Source of the DNA: Cyclobacterium marinum DSM 745
Lineage (GTDB): Bacteria > Bacteroidota > Bacteroidia > Cytophagales > Cyclobacteriaceae
Assembly (NCBI RefSeq): GCF_000222485.1
Contig: NC_015914.1
Span: forward strand, 4,694,001 to 4,758,000
Direction: 5' to 3'
Length of the DNA: 64,000 nt
This document shows positions 34,191 to 44,026 of this stretch, in pieces; the first letter of the stretch is position 1, and every line of letters starts with the position of its first letter. The notes under the pieces are model-generated. The model ran no database searches. It saw only the letters and a program-made list of their open reading frames with translations, and had not been told where the DNA came from. The position numbers and the translations under genes are program-made.

Positions 34191-34802
34191 TTATTTTTCC
34201 TGATGTTTGACACCTTGTTTCATCTGAATAAGTTCCAATACCTGGTTCTTAAAGATGTCCAACTTTCTTTGATACTCCTTGGGTTCCTCGATCATTGATA
34301 AATAATAATACGCACCCTCAATTACCACAAAAATTTTCTCTGCTAACAAATCAGTATCCTTTTGTGAAAGATCTTTATCCTTATCAAGTATTGTTTTTAG
34401 GGTGCTTCTTAATTTTAGGTGTAATTTTTTATACGCATTTCTAATGGTAGTATCCCTGAAAATAAAGGCATAACAACTAAAAAATACACCATCATCAAAT
34501 AATAGATTCCACTCTCTTGAAAAGAGTCTATCAACCAGTAAGATGGGGTCAAGACTACTTTCTTTTTCAAATTTTAACAGAATTGGTTTGTAAATCAATT
34601 GGTATTGATGCAAAATATGGTCAATTAGTCCTAGGACCAATAACCGCTTGTTTGAAAAGTAATGCATGATCAAACTGGGAGGCATTCCCAGTTGTTTTCC
34701 AATTTTGGCTATTGAAACATTTTCTAAACCTTCCCGCTTACACAATTCGTAAAACCCTTCTATAATTTCCTTCTTTCGAACTGTTCTAATGTTTGACTTC
34801 AT
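34191..34802 (-). CDS. TetR-family transcriptional regulator
   Basis: The 203-residue protein has an N-terminal helix-turn-helix of TetR type (NVSIAKIGKQLGMPPSLIMHYFSNKRLLVLG, about residues 24-55, here quoted only to mark the domain), then an all-helical ligand domain. It is divergent from the second susC-susD locus, with 204 bp between start codons. A perfect palindrome of the TetR-operator kind lies in that space. It is therefore a good candidate to control the uptake locus and its own gene, which is unusual because such loci are mostly controlled by sigma/anti-sigma, hybrid two-component or AraC systems. The effector is unknown. Confidence 0.88.
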   Translation of the reverse strand: MKSNIRTVRKKEIIEGFYELCKREGLENVSIAKIGKQLGMPPSLIMHYFSNKRLLVLGLIDHILHQYQLIYKPILLKFEKESSLDPILLVDRLFSREWNLLFDDGVFFSCYAFIFRDTTIRNAYKKLHLKLRSTLKTILDKDKDLSQKDTDLLAEKIFVVIEGAYYYLSMIEEPKEYQRKLDIFKNQVLELIQMKQGVKHQEK

Positions 34803-34885
34803 GTTTTAGTTTATAATAAAGGTGCGAAAATAATCATTTTTAATTATTAATTAGTCTAAAAATCACTAATTTTATTATGATATAT

Positions 34886-34903
34886 ATTGAATGAATATTC
34901 AAT
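34886..34903. promoter_or_regulatory. Palindromic operator candidate between tetR-type gene and susC
   Basis: ATTGAAT and ATTCAAT form a perfect 7-bp inverted repeat around the 4-bp centre GAAT. It lies 83 bp from the TetR start and 103 bp from the susC start. The size and symmetry suit a TetR-dimer site. Confidence 0.5.
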
Positions 34904-35006
34904 AAACAAAGGATAAAATCCGGTTAATGTTTTGATAATATTCAGCAACTAACTTGCGCTCATTAAGACGAATAACTCAATCAATACCAACTTATATTCA
35001 AAATTT

Positions 35007-38000
35007 ATGGAGAAAAATTTACAATTATTTGAGAAAAACAGTTTGAAAATAGGGCTTATCGCTCTTTTCATGCTGTTCGCTTTGACACTCCAGGCCCAAA
35101 CAGTGGTAACTGGGGTTGTTAAAGATGGAATAGAAGACATCCCTTTGCCGGGAGTCTCTGTCTATCAAAAAGGTAGTGGAAAGGTAAGTATTACTGATCT
35201 AGATGGGGCTTATAAAATTGAAGTTTCTGATGCTCAAGCTGAATTAATCTTTTCGTTTATAGGTTTTGAGAGTCAAAATATAGTAGTGGGCAATAGGACA
35301 ACCATAGACATTACTTTAGTAGCAGAGGAAACCTTACTTGAACAGGTTGTTGTAGTTGGATATGGAACCCAGAAAAAAATTAATCTTACGGGTGCTGTGG
35401 ATCAGGTTTCGGGAGAGGATATCGTTAATAGACCTGTTGGAAATGTGATGCAAAGCCTTCAAGGTGTAAGTCCGGGCTTAAACATTACTTATTCAGGTGG
35501 AAGGCCTGGTAGTATACCCAATATTAATATTAGAGGTTTTACTTCTATTAATGGAGGTGGACCACTAATTGTAATTGATGGTGTGGCGGCTGCTTATGAT
35601 GATTTGTTGCGATTGAATCCGGCTGATATTGAATCATTTTCAGTATTAAGAGATGCGGCATCTGCTGCCATTTATGGTGCCAGAGCTGCATTTGGCGTAG
35701 TATTGATTACAACAAAACAGGGGGGGAGCAAGCAGGTGATTTCTTATAACAGTAATTTTTCTTGGGGAAAACCAACCGTAATGCCTCAACCCGTAACTGA
35801 CCCTTATATTTATAGTAGGGTAATGGACCAAGCAACAAGTAATACGCCATGGAATTATATTAATTTTAATGATTACCATTATTCTTGGGCCAAAGAAAGG
35901 TCTGAAGACCCTTCTGTAGAAGATGTAAGAGTTGATCCCAACAATCCGAACCAATGGGCTTATATGGGAAATAATGATTGGTATGATTACTTTTTTAACG
36001 GTTCTAGTTTTTCTACCAACCAAAGTCTATCCATAAGTGGTAGTTCCAATAATGAAGGGATGCCCATGACTTATTATGTTTCGGGTGATTATACACGAGA
36101 AAATGGAATGAATAAATTACAACCTGACAACTGGGACAGGTATTCCTTAAGAGCAAGGCTTACCGCCACTCCTAAGAAATGGTTAAAATTGGACAATAAC
36201 CTTAATATTTATCAAACGAAACGGGAAGAGTCTACCAATAATATTACAGATATCTATTCACTAACGCCGATTGAAGTGGCGGAAAACCCGGACGGAACCT
36301 GGGCGAATACAGATGCAGGAAGATTGGCTGCACGGTTGGTTGATGGAGGTAGAAATGTAGAAGATATGTTTGGTTTTCATAACATTTTTAGGGCCATAGG
36401 GACCTTTCTGGAGGGTGATTTGACGGTGACAGGAAATGCCAGTTTTAAGAGAGAACAATGGGTATATGGCTGGAATACCAAAAGTTATAATATAGGCTTT
36501 GGGCCGGATGATGTAAGAACTGAAGGAGGAGATGGGGCTGTGGTACAGCGAAATGGAAGCTTACAAAATACTATTTTTGACTTGTACAGTAATTACATCA
36601 AAACTTTTGGTGACCATACGATAAGTTTGCTTGCCGGTTATAATCAAGAAAGTTATTCTTATTCCTCTGTACAATCTGAGAGAAGGGTCTTGATCTCTTC
36701 ATCTTTGCCCTATATTGGCTTAACTACAGGAGATTCTTTCATCACTCCTGGGTATAGTTCTTATGCTACACAGAGTGTGTTTGGTAGGGCAAATTATACC
36801 TACGACAATAAATATATTCTCGAATTTAATGGTAGATACGATGGATCTTCGAGGTTCCCAAGTTCTAGTAGATGGGGTTTTTTTCCCTCACTTTCTGGGG
36901 CTTGGATTATCAGTGATGAAGGATTTCTTAATGACTTTTCCTCTGATCCTACCCTCAAGTTACGTGCATCTTATGGTAGTTTAGGAAATCAAAATGTTTC
37001 TAATTTTGGTTATTTACAATCTTTGCCAACTGAGCTTTCAAGTTATTTGATAGATAACAATAGACAAGTAGTGGTTTCCAGTTCCCCGTTATTAGCCGTT
37101 GATCCCAATTTCTATACTTGGGAAAGAGTAGTGACTACAAATTTCGGGCTTGATTTTGGTTTATGGGAAGACAGGTTCTTTGCTACTTTTGATTATTTTA
37201 TTAGAGATACAAAAGATATGTTGACCAACCCGGTTGAACTTCCGGGCGTATTGGGAACTTCGCCACCGCAACAAAATGCCGCAGATTTGCAAACCAAAGG
37301 TTGGGAGCTTTCATTGAATTATAGAAATCAGTTTGGTGCTTATGACAAGCCCATTGAATTCACTTCAAAATTTTTCGTATCAGATTCCAGATCTTACATT
37401 ACAAGGTTTGAAAATGAACAAGGCTTGTTTTCAAATTATCGGGTCGGTGAAGAAGTAGGTGAAATTTGGGGCCTAACCAATGATGGTTTATTTACCTCAG
37501 AAGATGAAATTAGCCAATTAGATCAATCTGCAATTATTCCTTGGGGAGCTTTGGATATTGTTCCAGGTTGGCCAAAATATGTGGACCTTAACAACGATGG
37601 GAAAATTGAAGAAGGACTTTCTGCCAATGACCCTAAAGACTTAAAGCTTATTGGGAATAGCAGTGCAAGGTATCAACTGGGGGCTAACCTAAGTCTGGCT
37701 TGGAATGGCTTTGATTTTTCTCTATTCCTTCAAGGGGTAGGCAAACAGGATTATTACCCTAGGCATTACCTTTTCTGGGGGCCATACCAACAGCCTTATG
37801 CCAATATCTACCCTTGGAATTTAGATTTCTATAGGGGAGAAGCAGATAGTGATGCCATGCGTGCTCAACATAGTCAATCGTATTTAGATGCCGGATTGGC
37901 CGATGTAAATACAAATTCCAGTTACCCTGTCTTACAGTCCTGGCTTGCGGATGCCAATTATGGATCAGGCTTAGATATTTCACAAACAGGCTATTTATTA

Positions 38001-38228
38001 AATGCAGCCTATGTTAGGGTAAAGAATGTTACCATTGGTTACAATCTTCCTGAGCACTGGGTCTCCAAGGTTAAAGCCAGTAGAATTAGGGTTTTTGCTT
38101 CAGGAGAAAACCTTTATGAGTTTTCAGCAATCAAGTCATTTCTTGATCCTGAAGCTATCAATGGTGGAAATGGATGGGCGTACCCTTTCCAAAGGAAGCT
38201 TTCATTCGGGGTAAATATTGACCTATAA
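35007..38228 (+). CDS. SusC/RagA-family TonB-dependent outer-membrane transporter
   Basis: The 1073-residue protein has a Sec signal (about 1-30, ending TLQAQ). A carboxypeptidase-regulatory-like domain (about 33-105) and TonB box LEQVVVVGYG (111-120) follow. Then come the plug (NIRGFTSINGGGPLIVIDG and VLRDAASAAIYGARAAFG) and a barrel ending FGVNIDL. It should import an oligosaccharide or similar ligand with its SusD partner, whose start lies 13 bp past its stop. It has no STN domain. The divergent TetR regulator is the likely controller. Its N-terminal region differs from the first SusC of this window, so the two loci are not a recent duplication. Confidence 0.95.
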   Translation: MEKNLQLFEKNSLKIGLIALFMLFALTLQAQTVVTGVVKDGIEDIPLPGVSVYQKGSGKVSITDLDGAYKIEVSDAQAELIFSFIGFESQNIVVGNRTTIDITLVAEETLLEQVVVVGYGTQKKINLTGAVDQVSGEDIVNRPVGNVMQSLQGVSPGLNITYSGGRPGSIPNINIRGFTSINGGGPLIVIDGVAAAYDDLLRLNPADIESFSVLRDAASAAIYGARAAFGVVLITTKQGGSKQVISYNSNFSWGKPTVMPQPVTDPYIYSRVMDQATSNTPWNYINFNDYHYSWAKERSEDPSVEDVRVDPNNPNQWAYMGNNDWYDYFFNGSSFSTNQSLSISGSSNNEGMPMTYYVSGDYTRENGMNKLQPDNWDRYSLRARLTATPKKWLKLDNNLNIYQTKREESTNNITDIYSLTPIEVAENPDGTWANTDAGRLAARLVDGGRNVEDMFGFHNIFRAIGTFLEGDLTVTGNASFKREQWVYGWNTKSYNIGFGPDDVRTEGGDGAVVQRNGSLQNTIFDLYSNYIKTFGDHTISLLAGYNQESYSYSSVQSERRVLISSSLPYIGLTTGDSFITPGYSSYATQSVFGRANYTYDNKYILEFNGRYDGSSRFPSSSRWGFFPSLSGAWIISDEGFLNDFSSDPTLKLRASYGSLGNQNVSNFGYLQSLPTELSSYLIDNNRQVVVSSSPLLAVDPNFYTWERVVTTNFGLDFGLWEDRFFATFDYFIRDTKDMLTNPVELPGVLGTSPPQQNAADLQTKGWELSLNYRNQFGAYDKPIEFTSKFFVSDSRSYITRFENEQGLFSNYRVGEEVGEIWGLTNDGLFTSEDEISQLDQSAIIPWGALDIVPGWPKYVDLNNDGKIEEGLSANDPKDLKLIGNSSARYQLGANLSLAWNGFDFSLFLQGVGKQDYYPRHYLFWGPYQQPYANIYPWNLDFYRGEADSDAMRAQHSQSYLDAGLADVNTNSSYPVLQSWLADANYGSGLDISQTGYLLNAAYVRVKNVTIGYNLPEHWVSKVKASRIRVFASGENLYEFSAIKSFLDPEAINGGNGWAYPFQRKLSFGVNIDL

Positions 38229-38241
38229 ACGAAAAATAAAA

Positions 38242-40038
38242 ATGAAAAAATACATATTTTATTTATTGATACTGAATATTTTCTGGATTACCGGATGCAA
38301 TGAAGACTTCATGGACAGGTACCCCCAGACTTCTATTGCACCTGAAGAGTTTTTCAAAACTGAACAGGATTTAGAACTTTATGTCAATGGATTATTGTCT
38401 CTTCCGGGCATGTTTCAGTACCAAGCGGATCAGAGTAGTGATAACCTTGCTACAACCGGAGCAGTTGAAGTAAAAAGCATAATGACAGGTACCCCAAACT
38501 CTCAGAATATTACAAATGGATGGGATTGGGGCAGGTTAAGAAATATTAATTATTTCTTAGAAAATAGCCGCCAAGCGGATGCAAGTGTTGAAGCGATCGA
38601 ACATTTTGAAGGCATTGCCAGGTACTACAGAGCCATTTTTTATTCAGATATGGTACAACGCTATTCTGATGTACCTTGGTATGATCAACTGCTTTCTCCT
38701 ACAGATGAGGATTTGTACAAAGGAAGGGATTCTAGGGAAACTGTAGTGAATGGAATTATGGAAGATTTGGAATTTGCCAGCGAACATGTGCGAGAAGATG
38801 TACCGACAGGAACTCCCGGTAATTGGGCTGTGAAACTGTTTTATGCAAGGTTTGCCCTTTATGAAGGTACTTTTAGGAAGTATCATGAGGAATTGGCTTT
38901 ACAAAGTACTGCCAATAATTTCTTGACCAAAGCAAGTGAGATTTCTAAAATTATTATGGATTCAGGGGAATTCAGTATTTATAATACAGGAAATCCTGAA
39001 AATGATTATAAGGCATTGTTCAATAGTCAAGACTTAACTAGCAATAGTGAAGTGATATTATTTAATGCGTATGACCGAAATAAAGACAGAAGCAGTGATG
39101 TCAACACAGGGGTTTTTGGTACCTATGAACAATCTCCTGCAAGAGATTTGGTACAAGCTTACCTGATGGCTGATGGTACCAGTTTTACTCAAAAAACCGG
39201 ATACGAAAAGTTCACTTACGTAGAAGAATTTCAAGGCAGAGATCCTAGGTTGTATCAAACATTGGTTTATCCGGGTTGGATCAGAGAACCGGAAACCAGT
39301 GCATACATCCCTTTATTGAATAGGAATTTTACAGGTTATTACCAGCATAAAGGATACAGCAATACCACAGACAATCTGGAGTTAGGTGGTTTAGACTTTC
39401 CTGTCTATAGGTATGCTGAGGTACTTTTGACATATGCTGAAGCCCTTGCTGAGCTCGGTACATTAACTCAAGCAGATTTGGATGCATCCATCAACCTACT
39501 TAGAAGTCGTGTTGGGATGCCGTCTTTGCATATAAATCAGGCAAATGCCCAACCTGATCCTTTTATGGTCAACAAATATCCCAATGTGTCGGGGCCAATG
39601 ACCGGAGTCTTGCTTGAGATTCGGCGAGAAAGAAGGGTGGAAATGGCCGTTGAAGGTTATAGATTTGATGACCTAATGCGCTATGGAGCAGGTAAATTGC
39701 TTGAAAATATTCCGGAAGGCATGTATTTTTCGGGGTTAGGAAATTTCGATTTAACAGGAGATGGAATTCCGGATGTGAAATTGGTAGATGAAGGTTCAGA
39801 TATCCCTGAAGATGGTAACAAAGAAGTAAATGAATTAGGTGAAAAGCTCATCTATTATAAAGCGGGTACCATAGATGATAATGTAACTGTCTATCTTGAA
39901 AATGGGGAAGATGGAGGTACCTTGGTTACAGAAGTAACTCCTAGAAATTTCATCGAGCCCAAATACTATTACAGACCTATCCCTGTACAGCAGGTTACAC
40001 TCAATCCAAACCTTGAACAAATTTTTGGATGGGAATAA
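38242..40038 (+). CDS. SusD/RagB-family outer-membrane lipoprotein
   Basis: The 598-residue protein starts MKKYIFYLLILNIFWITGCN, with a lipobox and Cys19. An in-frame TTG 24 bp upstream overlaps susC and would spoil the signal peptide, so the ATG is chosen. SusD features follow: DRYPQTSIAPEEFFKTEQDL, the helical body and the C-terminal YRYAEVLLTYAEALAELG and IRRERRVEMAVEGYRFDDLM. It is the ligand-capturing partner of the SusC directly upstream. The gene ends at a hairpin terminator. Confidence 0.95.
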   Translation: MKKYIFYLLILNIFWITGCNEDFMDRYPQTSIAPEEFFKTEQDLELYVNGLLSLPGMFQYQADQSSDNLATTGAVEVKSIMTGTPNSQNITNGWDWGRLRNINYFLENSRQADASVEAIEHFEGIARYYRAIFYSDMVQRYSDVPWYDQLLSPTDEDLYKGRDSRETVVNGIMEDLEFASEHVREDVPTGTPGNWAVKLFYARFALYEGTFRKYHEELALQSTANNFLTKASEISKIIMDSGEFSIYNTGNPENDYKALFNSQDLTSNSEVILFNAYDRNKDRSSDVNTGVFGTYEQSPARDLVQAYLMADGTSFTQKTGYEKFTYVEEFQGRDPRLYQTLVYPGWIREPETSAYIPLLNRNFTGYYQHKGYSNTTDNLELGGLDFPVYRYAEVLLTYAEALAELGTLTQADLDASINLLRSRVGMPSLHINQANAQPDPFMVNKYPNVSGPMTGVLLEIRRERRVEMAVEGYRFDDLMRYGAGKLLENIPEGMYFSGLGNFDLTGDGIPDVKLVDEGSDIPEDGNKEVNELGEKLIYYKAGTIDDNVTVYLENGEDGGTLVTEVTPRNFIEPKYYYRPIPVQQVTLNPNLEQIFGWE

Positions 40039-40059
40039 TCAGTTGAAAAGAATACCATT

Positions 40060-40101
40060 TAGGCTGTTGGAACCATTTGGTTTCAACAGCCTACTTTTGT
40101 T
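40060..40101 (+). terminator. Terminator after second susC-susD pair
   Basis: TAGGCTGTTGGAACC and GGTTTCAACAGCCTA form a 15-bp stem with one G-T pair and a 4-base loop (40060-40093), followed by CTTTTGTTTT. It separates the uptake pair from the phosphatase-like gene, so the latter may need its own promoter or read-through. Confidence 0.75.
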
Positions 40102-40134
40102 TTACCTAAAAAAGAAATTTAATACCCAAATTAG

Positions 40135-41364
40135 ATGAAGAAAAAGACAATAAGGTTTGCCATTATTTTTGTGGTAGGCAACATGCTTTCATTGGCTGTC
40201 CATGCCCAAGAGAAAAAGACGCTTTTTATTATTTTAGATGGTATCCAAAGGGAGCTTTTGGAACGTAACCCTACGCCTAATCTTGATGATATTGCTTCCC
40301 ATGGTGGCTACAGCCATGCTTATGTGGGTGGTAAAAAAGGAGGCTATTCAGAGACACCTACCATTTCAGCAGTGGGTTACAATAGTTTGCTTACAGGGGT
40401 TTGGGTAAATAAACACAATGTTAAAGGCAATGGAATTCGTCAACCCAACTATTTTTACCCAACCATATTCAGGAATTTTAAGAACAGTTATCCCCACAAA
40501 ACCACGGCAGTTTACTCTACTTGGTTGGACAATAGAACAAAGCTGGTGGGTGAAAATTTAGCGGCAACCGGACATCTACAATTGGACTACCATTTCGATG
40601 GCTTGGAAATAGATACACTTTCTTATCCTCATGATGATAAAAGTGATTATATCAAAAGGATTGATCAAGCTGTTGCAGCTTATGCAGCAAATGATATAAT
40701 GGAAAAAAGTCCTGACATGACATGGGTGTATTTACAGTATACGGATGACATGGGCCACAGATTTGGGGAAAGCCCACAGATGGATGCAGGTATTCAAGAA
40801 GCCGATCGGCAGGTGGGTTTAATTTGGAATGCGGTTAAGGAAAGAATTCAAGATTATAACGAGGATTGGATGATTATAGTTACAACGGATCATGGAAGAA
40901 AAGTAGGAGGTCATGGGCATGGAGGACAAACAGATGAAGAACGGGCCACTTGGATTGTTACCAATAAAATATTCAATGATGTGTTCCAACAAACTCCTGG
41001 AATTGTATCGATTTTCCCAACCATTGCAAATTTCATGGACATTAGTATTCCGAAAAATCAAGCCATGGAGTTGGATGGAGCAGCACTTTTTGGGGAAGCT
41101 TATGCCAGTCATTTCTCAGGTAAGTTGGATGGTAAATCACTTCAACTTTCATGGAAAAGTTATTCATCCGAAGGAATGGCAAAAATTTGGATCACCGATA
41201 CCAACCAATTTAAATATGGTGAAACAGATATTTACCGGCTAATTGGAGAAGTGAGCCTTGGCGACAAGGAGGTTATTTTGGATTTAAAGGCAGTATACGA
41301 GGATTTAAAAGTAGTAATGGAGTTGCCTAATGGATACTTAAATGTTTGGGTTACAAATGATTAA
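40135..41364 (+). CDS. Alkaline-phosphatase-superfamily (nucleotide pyrophosphatase/phosphodiesterase-like) enzyme
   Basis: The 409-residue protein has a signal peptide (about 1-24, ending AVHAQ), so it acts in the envelope. The metal-binding motif LFIILDGIQRELL and the nucleophile region ETPTISAVGYNSLLTG (Thr) fit the superfamily. The second metal cluster, YTDDMGHRFGE and VTTDHGRKVGGHGHGG, supplies the Asp and His ligands. It should hydrolyse phosphate mono- or diesters, or possibly sulfate or phosphonate esters. No formylglycine motif is present, so it is not a type-I sulfatase. It lies downstream of the SusCD pair, suggesting action on a phosphorylated substrate, but that is inference. Confidence 0.8.
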   Translation: MKKKTIRFAIIFVVGNMLSLAVHAQEKKTLFIILDGIQRELLERNPTPNLDDIASHGGYSHAYVGGKKGGYSETPTISAVGYNSLLTGVWVNKHNVKGNGIRQPNYFYPTIFRNFKNSYPHKTTAVYSTWLDNRTKLVGENLAATGHLQLDYHFDGLEIDTLSYPHDDKSDYIKRIDQAVAAYAANDIMEKSPDMTWVYLQYTDDMGHRFGESPQMDAGIQEADRQVGLIWNAVKERIQDYNEDWMIIVTTDHGRKVGGHGHGGQTDEERATWIVTNKIFNDVFQQTPGIVSIFPTIANFMDISIPKNQAMELDGAALFGEAYASHFSGKLDGKSLQLSWKSYSSEGMAKIWITDTNQFKYGETDIYRLIGEVSLGDKEVILDLKAVYEDLKVVMELPNGYLNVWVTND

Positions 41365-41469
41365 TAATTAAAAGTTATTATAAATTACTTTTTGGCCTAC
41401 CATTAGTGTAAAACTAATAAAATATTTGGTGTTTGTAGGCTTAACTTAGTCTTCGAATACCATTTATTT

Positions 41470-43680
41470 ATGTATAGGATAATTATCACCTCTTTAATTA
41501 CGTTTTTAACAATTAATATTGTTTTAGGTCAAGATTCAGAACACCCAGGTATTATTGCAGAGAAGGCAGAAAAGCCGGTCAATATAGATGGAGTCCTAAA
41601 CGAGCCTATTTGGAGAGATGTTGGCTGGCAAAGTGATTTTATTCAGACTTTTCCTACAGATACAGAAAAGGCAATTGCTGAGACCAAAGTAAAGGTAGCC
41701 TTTGATGACAAATTCGTTTATATAGCCGCCATTCTTTTAAATCCTGAACCAAGGAAGAAATATGTGAGTACTTCTTTAAGAAGGGATTATCGTGGCAATC
41801 AAAACGATGGCATCAGTATCGTGATTGACACCTTTAATGACAAAACCAATGGTTATATTTTTGGAGTAAATCCCTATGGTGTGCAAAGAGAAGCCATGGT
41901 AGGTAATGGTGGATTGTTATCTACTGATTTCAATTTGGCTTGGGATAATAAATGGTACTCAGAGGCCACTATACATGAAGATCATTGGATTGTTGAGATT
42001 GGTATTCCTTTGTCCACCTTAAGGTACAAAGATGGGGCTAGAGACTGGAACATAAATTTTTATAGGATAGATAGCAAATACTCCGAGAAAACCACATGGA
42101 CACCTATTCCAAAAACCTTCAACGTTACCCATACTGCTTTTTCCCGTAACCTACATTTTTCTGAACCTTTGCCTAAATCTGGTGGAAATTATTCTATAAT
42201 ACCCTATACTGCAATTGCTTCATCCAATAATTCCATTAAAGGGATAAAAGAACCATTAAAACCATCCTTTGGAGGAGATGCAAAAATTGGGATAGGCCCG
42301 GCGATGAATTTGGACCTTACCGTTAATCCGGATTTTTCTCAAGTTGAAGTGGATGAACAAGTGACCAACTTAGATCGGTTTGAAATCTTTTTTCCGGAAA
42401 GGCGACAATTCTTTTTGGAGAATGTGGATCTTTTTGCTGACTTTGGTACAGACAGAATTAGGCCTTTTTTTTCTAGGAGAATTGGGGTGGACAGAGATGA
42501 AAATACCGGGCAAAATGTGCAAAATCAGATCCTATATGGTGCTAGACTAAGTGGGAAGTTGAATGAAGATTGGAGAATTGGAGCCATGAATATGCAAACT
42601 GCCAACGATCCACTCAGAGGCATCTCAGGAAAGAATTTTACCGTTGCTGCTTTGCAACGTAAAGTTTTTAACCGTTCAAATGTTGGGGTAATGCTCATTA
42701 ACAGAGAAACCATGGACATGGAGCAAGGTGGCTTAAATTTGGTCAATGGGCAACACAATCGTTTGGTCGGGATAGATTACAATTTATTTTCTAAAGACAA
42801 TCGCTGGACGGGAAAATTCTTTTACCATAAAACATTTGAAGAAGGTAAGCGCCAGAATACAGGAACAGGCCATGCTCAATTAACTTTTACCGATGTTAAC
42901 TTAATGGCGGGATTGTCTTACTCCAATGTGGGGGAAAATTACAATCCTCTGGTGGGGTATACTCCTAGAGTGGGTTATCAGAGGATTGCGCCCATCATGA
43001 GTTATACTTTTTTTCCGGATTCTAAACTAATCAATCGGCATGGGCCGGGTTTTGAGTCGGAGACCTTGTGGACACCCTCATTAGGGATTACCGATGAATT
43101 ACATACCCTTAATTACCTGATTCGCTTGCATTCTTATGCAGAAGTGACTTTCAGTGTCAATAATCAATATACTTATTTATTTTTCCCTTTTGATCCTACA
43201 AGGACAGGAGGAGAGCCGTTAGCACAGGGTACTTCTTACAGATATAATTATTTTGGTATAGAAATGAAGACTGATCCAAGAAAATCCTTTTCCTTGATAG
43301 GAACCGGTCAAGCCGGACAATATTACAATGGAAATTTGGCTAATTTCATGGGTACAGCCCAGTGGAGGGTTGGTTATACAGCCAATATATCCATGAATTT
43401 AAGTTACAGCCGCCTTAGGCTTCCTGAACCTCAAAAAGATGTGGATTTGATTTTAATTGGTCCAAGGTTTGATTTAACTTTTACGAGAAGCCTCTTTTGG
43501 ACTACATTTATTCAATACAATAATCAGATCGACAATATCAATATCAATACCCGTTTACAATGGAGGTATGCCCCGGTTTCAGATTTATTTATGGTTTATA
43601 CAGACAATTATTTTCCGGATTCATTTGCCTCTAAACAAAGAGCTTTTGTAATGAAGTTGAACTATTGGTTGAATTTATAA
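41470..43680 (+). CDS. DUF5916 outer-membrane protein with CBM9-like N-terminal domain
   Basis: The 736-residue protein has a signal peptide (about 1-20, ILGQ). An N-terminal carbohydrate-binding family-9-like domain (KPVNIDGVLNEPIWRDVGW, then VKVAFDDKFVYIAAIL) is followed by a long DUF5916 region. It has features of a membrane beta-barrel (FEIFFPERRQFFLEN, many alternating strands) and ends in MKLNYWLNL. The family is common in Bacteroidota and Gemmatimonadota and has no settled function. It is 105 bp downstream of the phosphatase-like gene and probably belongs to the same uptake locus. Confidence 0.82.
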   Translation: MYRIIITSLITFLTINIVLGQDSEHPGIIAEKAEKPVNIDGVLNEPIWRDVGWQSDFIQTFPTDTEKAIAETKVKVAFDDKFVYIAAILLNPEPRKKYVSTSLRRDYRGNQNDGISIVIDTFNDKTNGYIFGVNPYGVQREAMVGNGGLLSTDFNLAWDNKWYSEATIHEDHWIVEIGIPLSTLRYKDGARDWNINFYRIDSKYSEKTTWTPIPKTFNVTHTAFSRNLHFSEPLPKSGGNYSIIPYTAIASSNNSIKGIKEPLKPSFGGDAKIGIGPAMNLDLTVNPDFSQVEVDEQVTNLDRFEIFFPERRQFFLENVDLFADFGTDRIRPFFSRRIGVDRDENTGQNVQNQILYGARLSGKLNEDWRIGAMNMQTANDPLRGISGKNFTVAALQRKVFNRSNVGVMLINRETMDMEQGGLNLVNGQHNRLVGIDYNLFSKDNRWTGKFFYHKTFEEGKRQNTGTGHAQLTFTDVNLMAGLSYSNVGENYNPLVGYTPRVGYQRIAPIMSYTFFPDSKLINRHGPGFESETLWTPSLGITDELHTLNYLIRLHSYAEVTFSVNNQYTYLFFPFDPTRTGGEPLAQGTSYRYNYFGIEMKTDPRKSFSLIGTGQAGQYYNGNLANFMGTAQWRVGYTANISMNLSYSRLRLPEPQKDVDLILIGPRFDLTFTRSLFWTTFIQYNNQIDNININTRLQWRYAPVSDLFMVYTDNYFPDSFASKQRAFVMKLNYWLNL

Positions 43681-43744
43681 TAGTTGGGTAGACAGACAAT
43701 GTTTGATCCCAATGCCTTATTATAATTAAATAAACCAATACTAT

Positions 43745-43954
43745 GTAATGGTATTTCTTCGCCCTGACAATAGTCAGGGATGAAGCCTATCCTATGATTT
43801 TGGGGAATGTGGACATCGACAGAAAATCAGTCTGTTCTGTTTGTAGGTTTGAGCATAGCAATGCTATGGTGAAATTGAAAACACCAACTAAGTGGCTGAT
43901 TTTGAAGCAATTTCAGCACCAAATAGATTGTCTAATGTATATTTCGGGTTAAAA
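43745..43954 (+). repeat. Direct repeat copy A (about 210 bp), left of the propeller-toroid gene
   Basis: This segment matches copy B at 46593-46797 in the same orientation. Shared blocks are CCTGACAATAGTCAG (43763-43777 here), GAAAATCAG, GGTGAAATT, CTGATTTTGAA and the end block ATATTTCGGGTTAAAA (43939-43954). It starts with a perfect hairpin, CCCTGAC-AATA-GTCAGGG, flanked by CTTC/GAAG, and contains a second palindrome, CATAGCAATGCTATG. No protein is encoded. It resembles a small non-autonomous repeat element. Confidence 0.65.
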
Positions 43955-44026
43955 ATAGGGCAAAAAAATAGGTGACTGAAGCTATTATCGCCCTGCCACC
44001 TATATAAGCTTTTTATTTTCTTTAAA

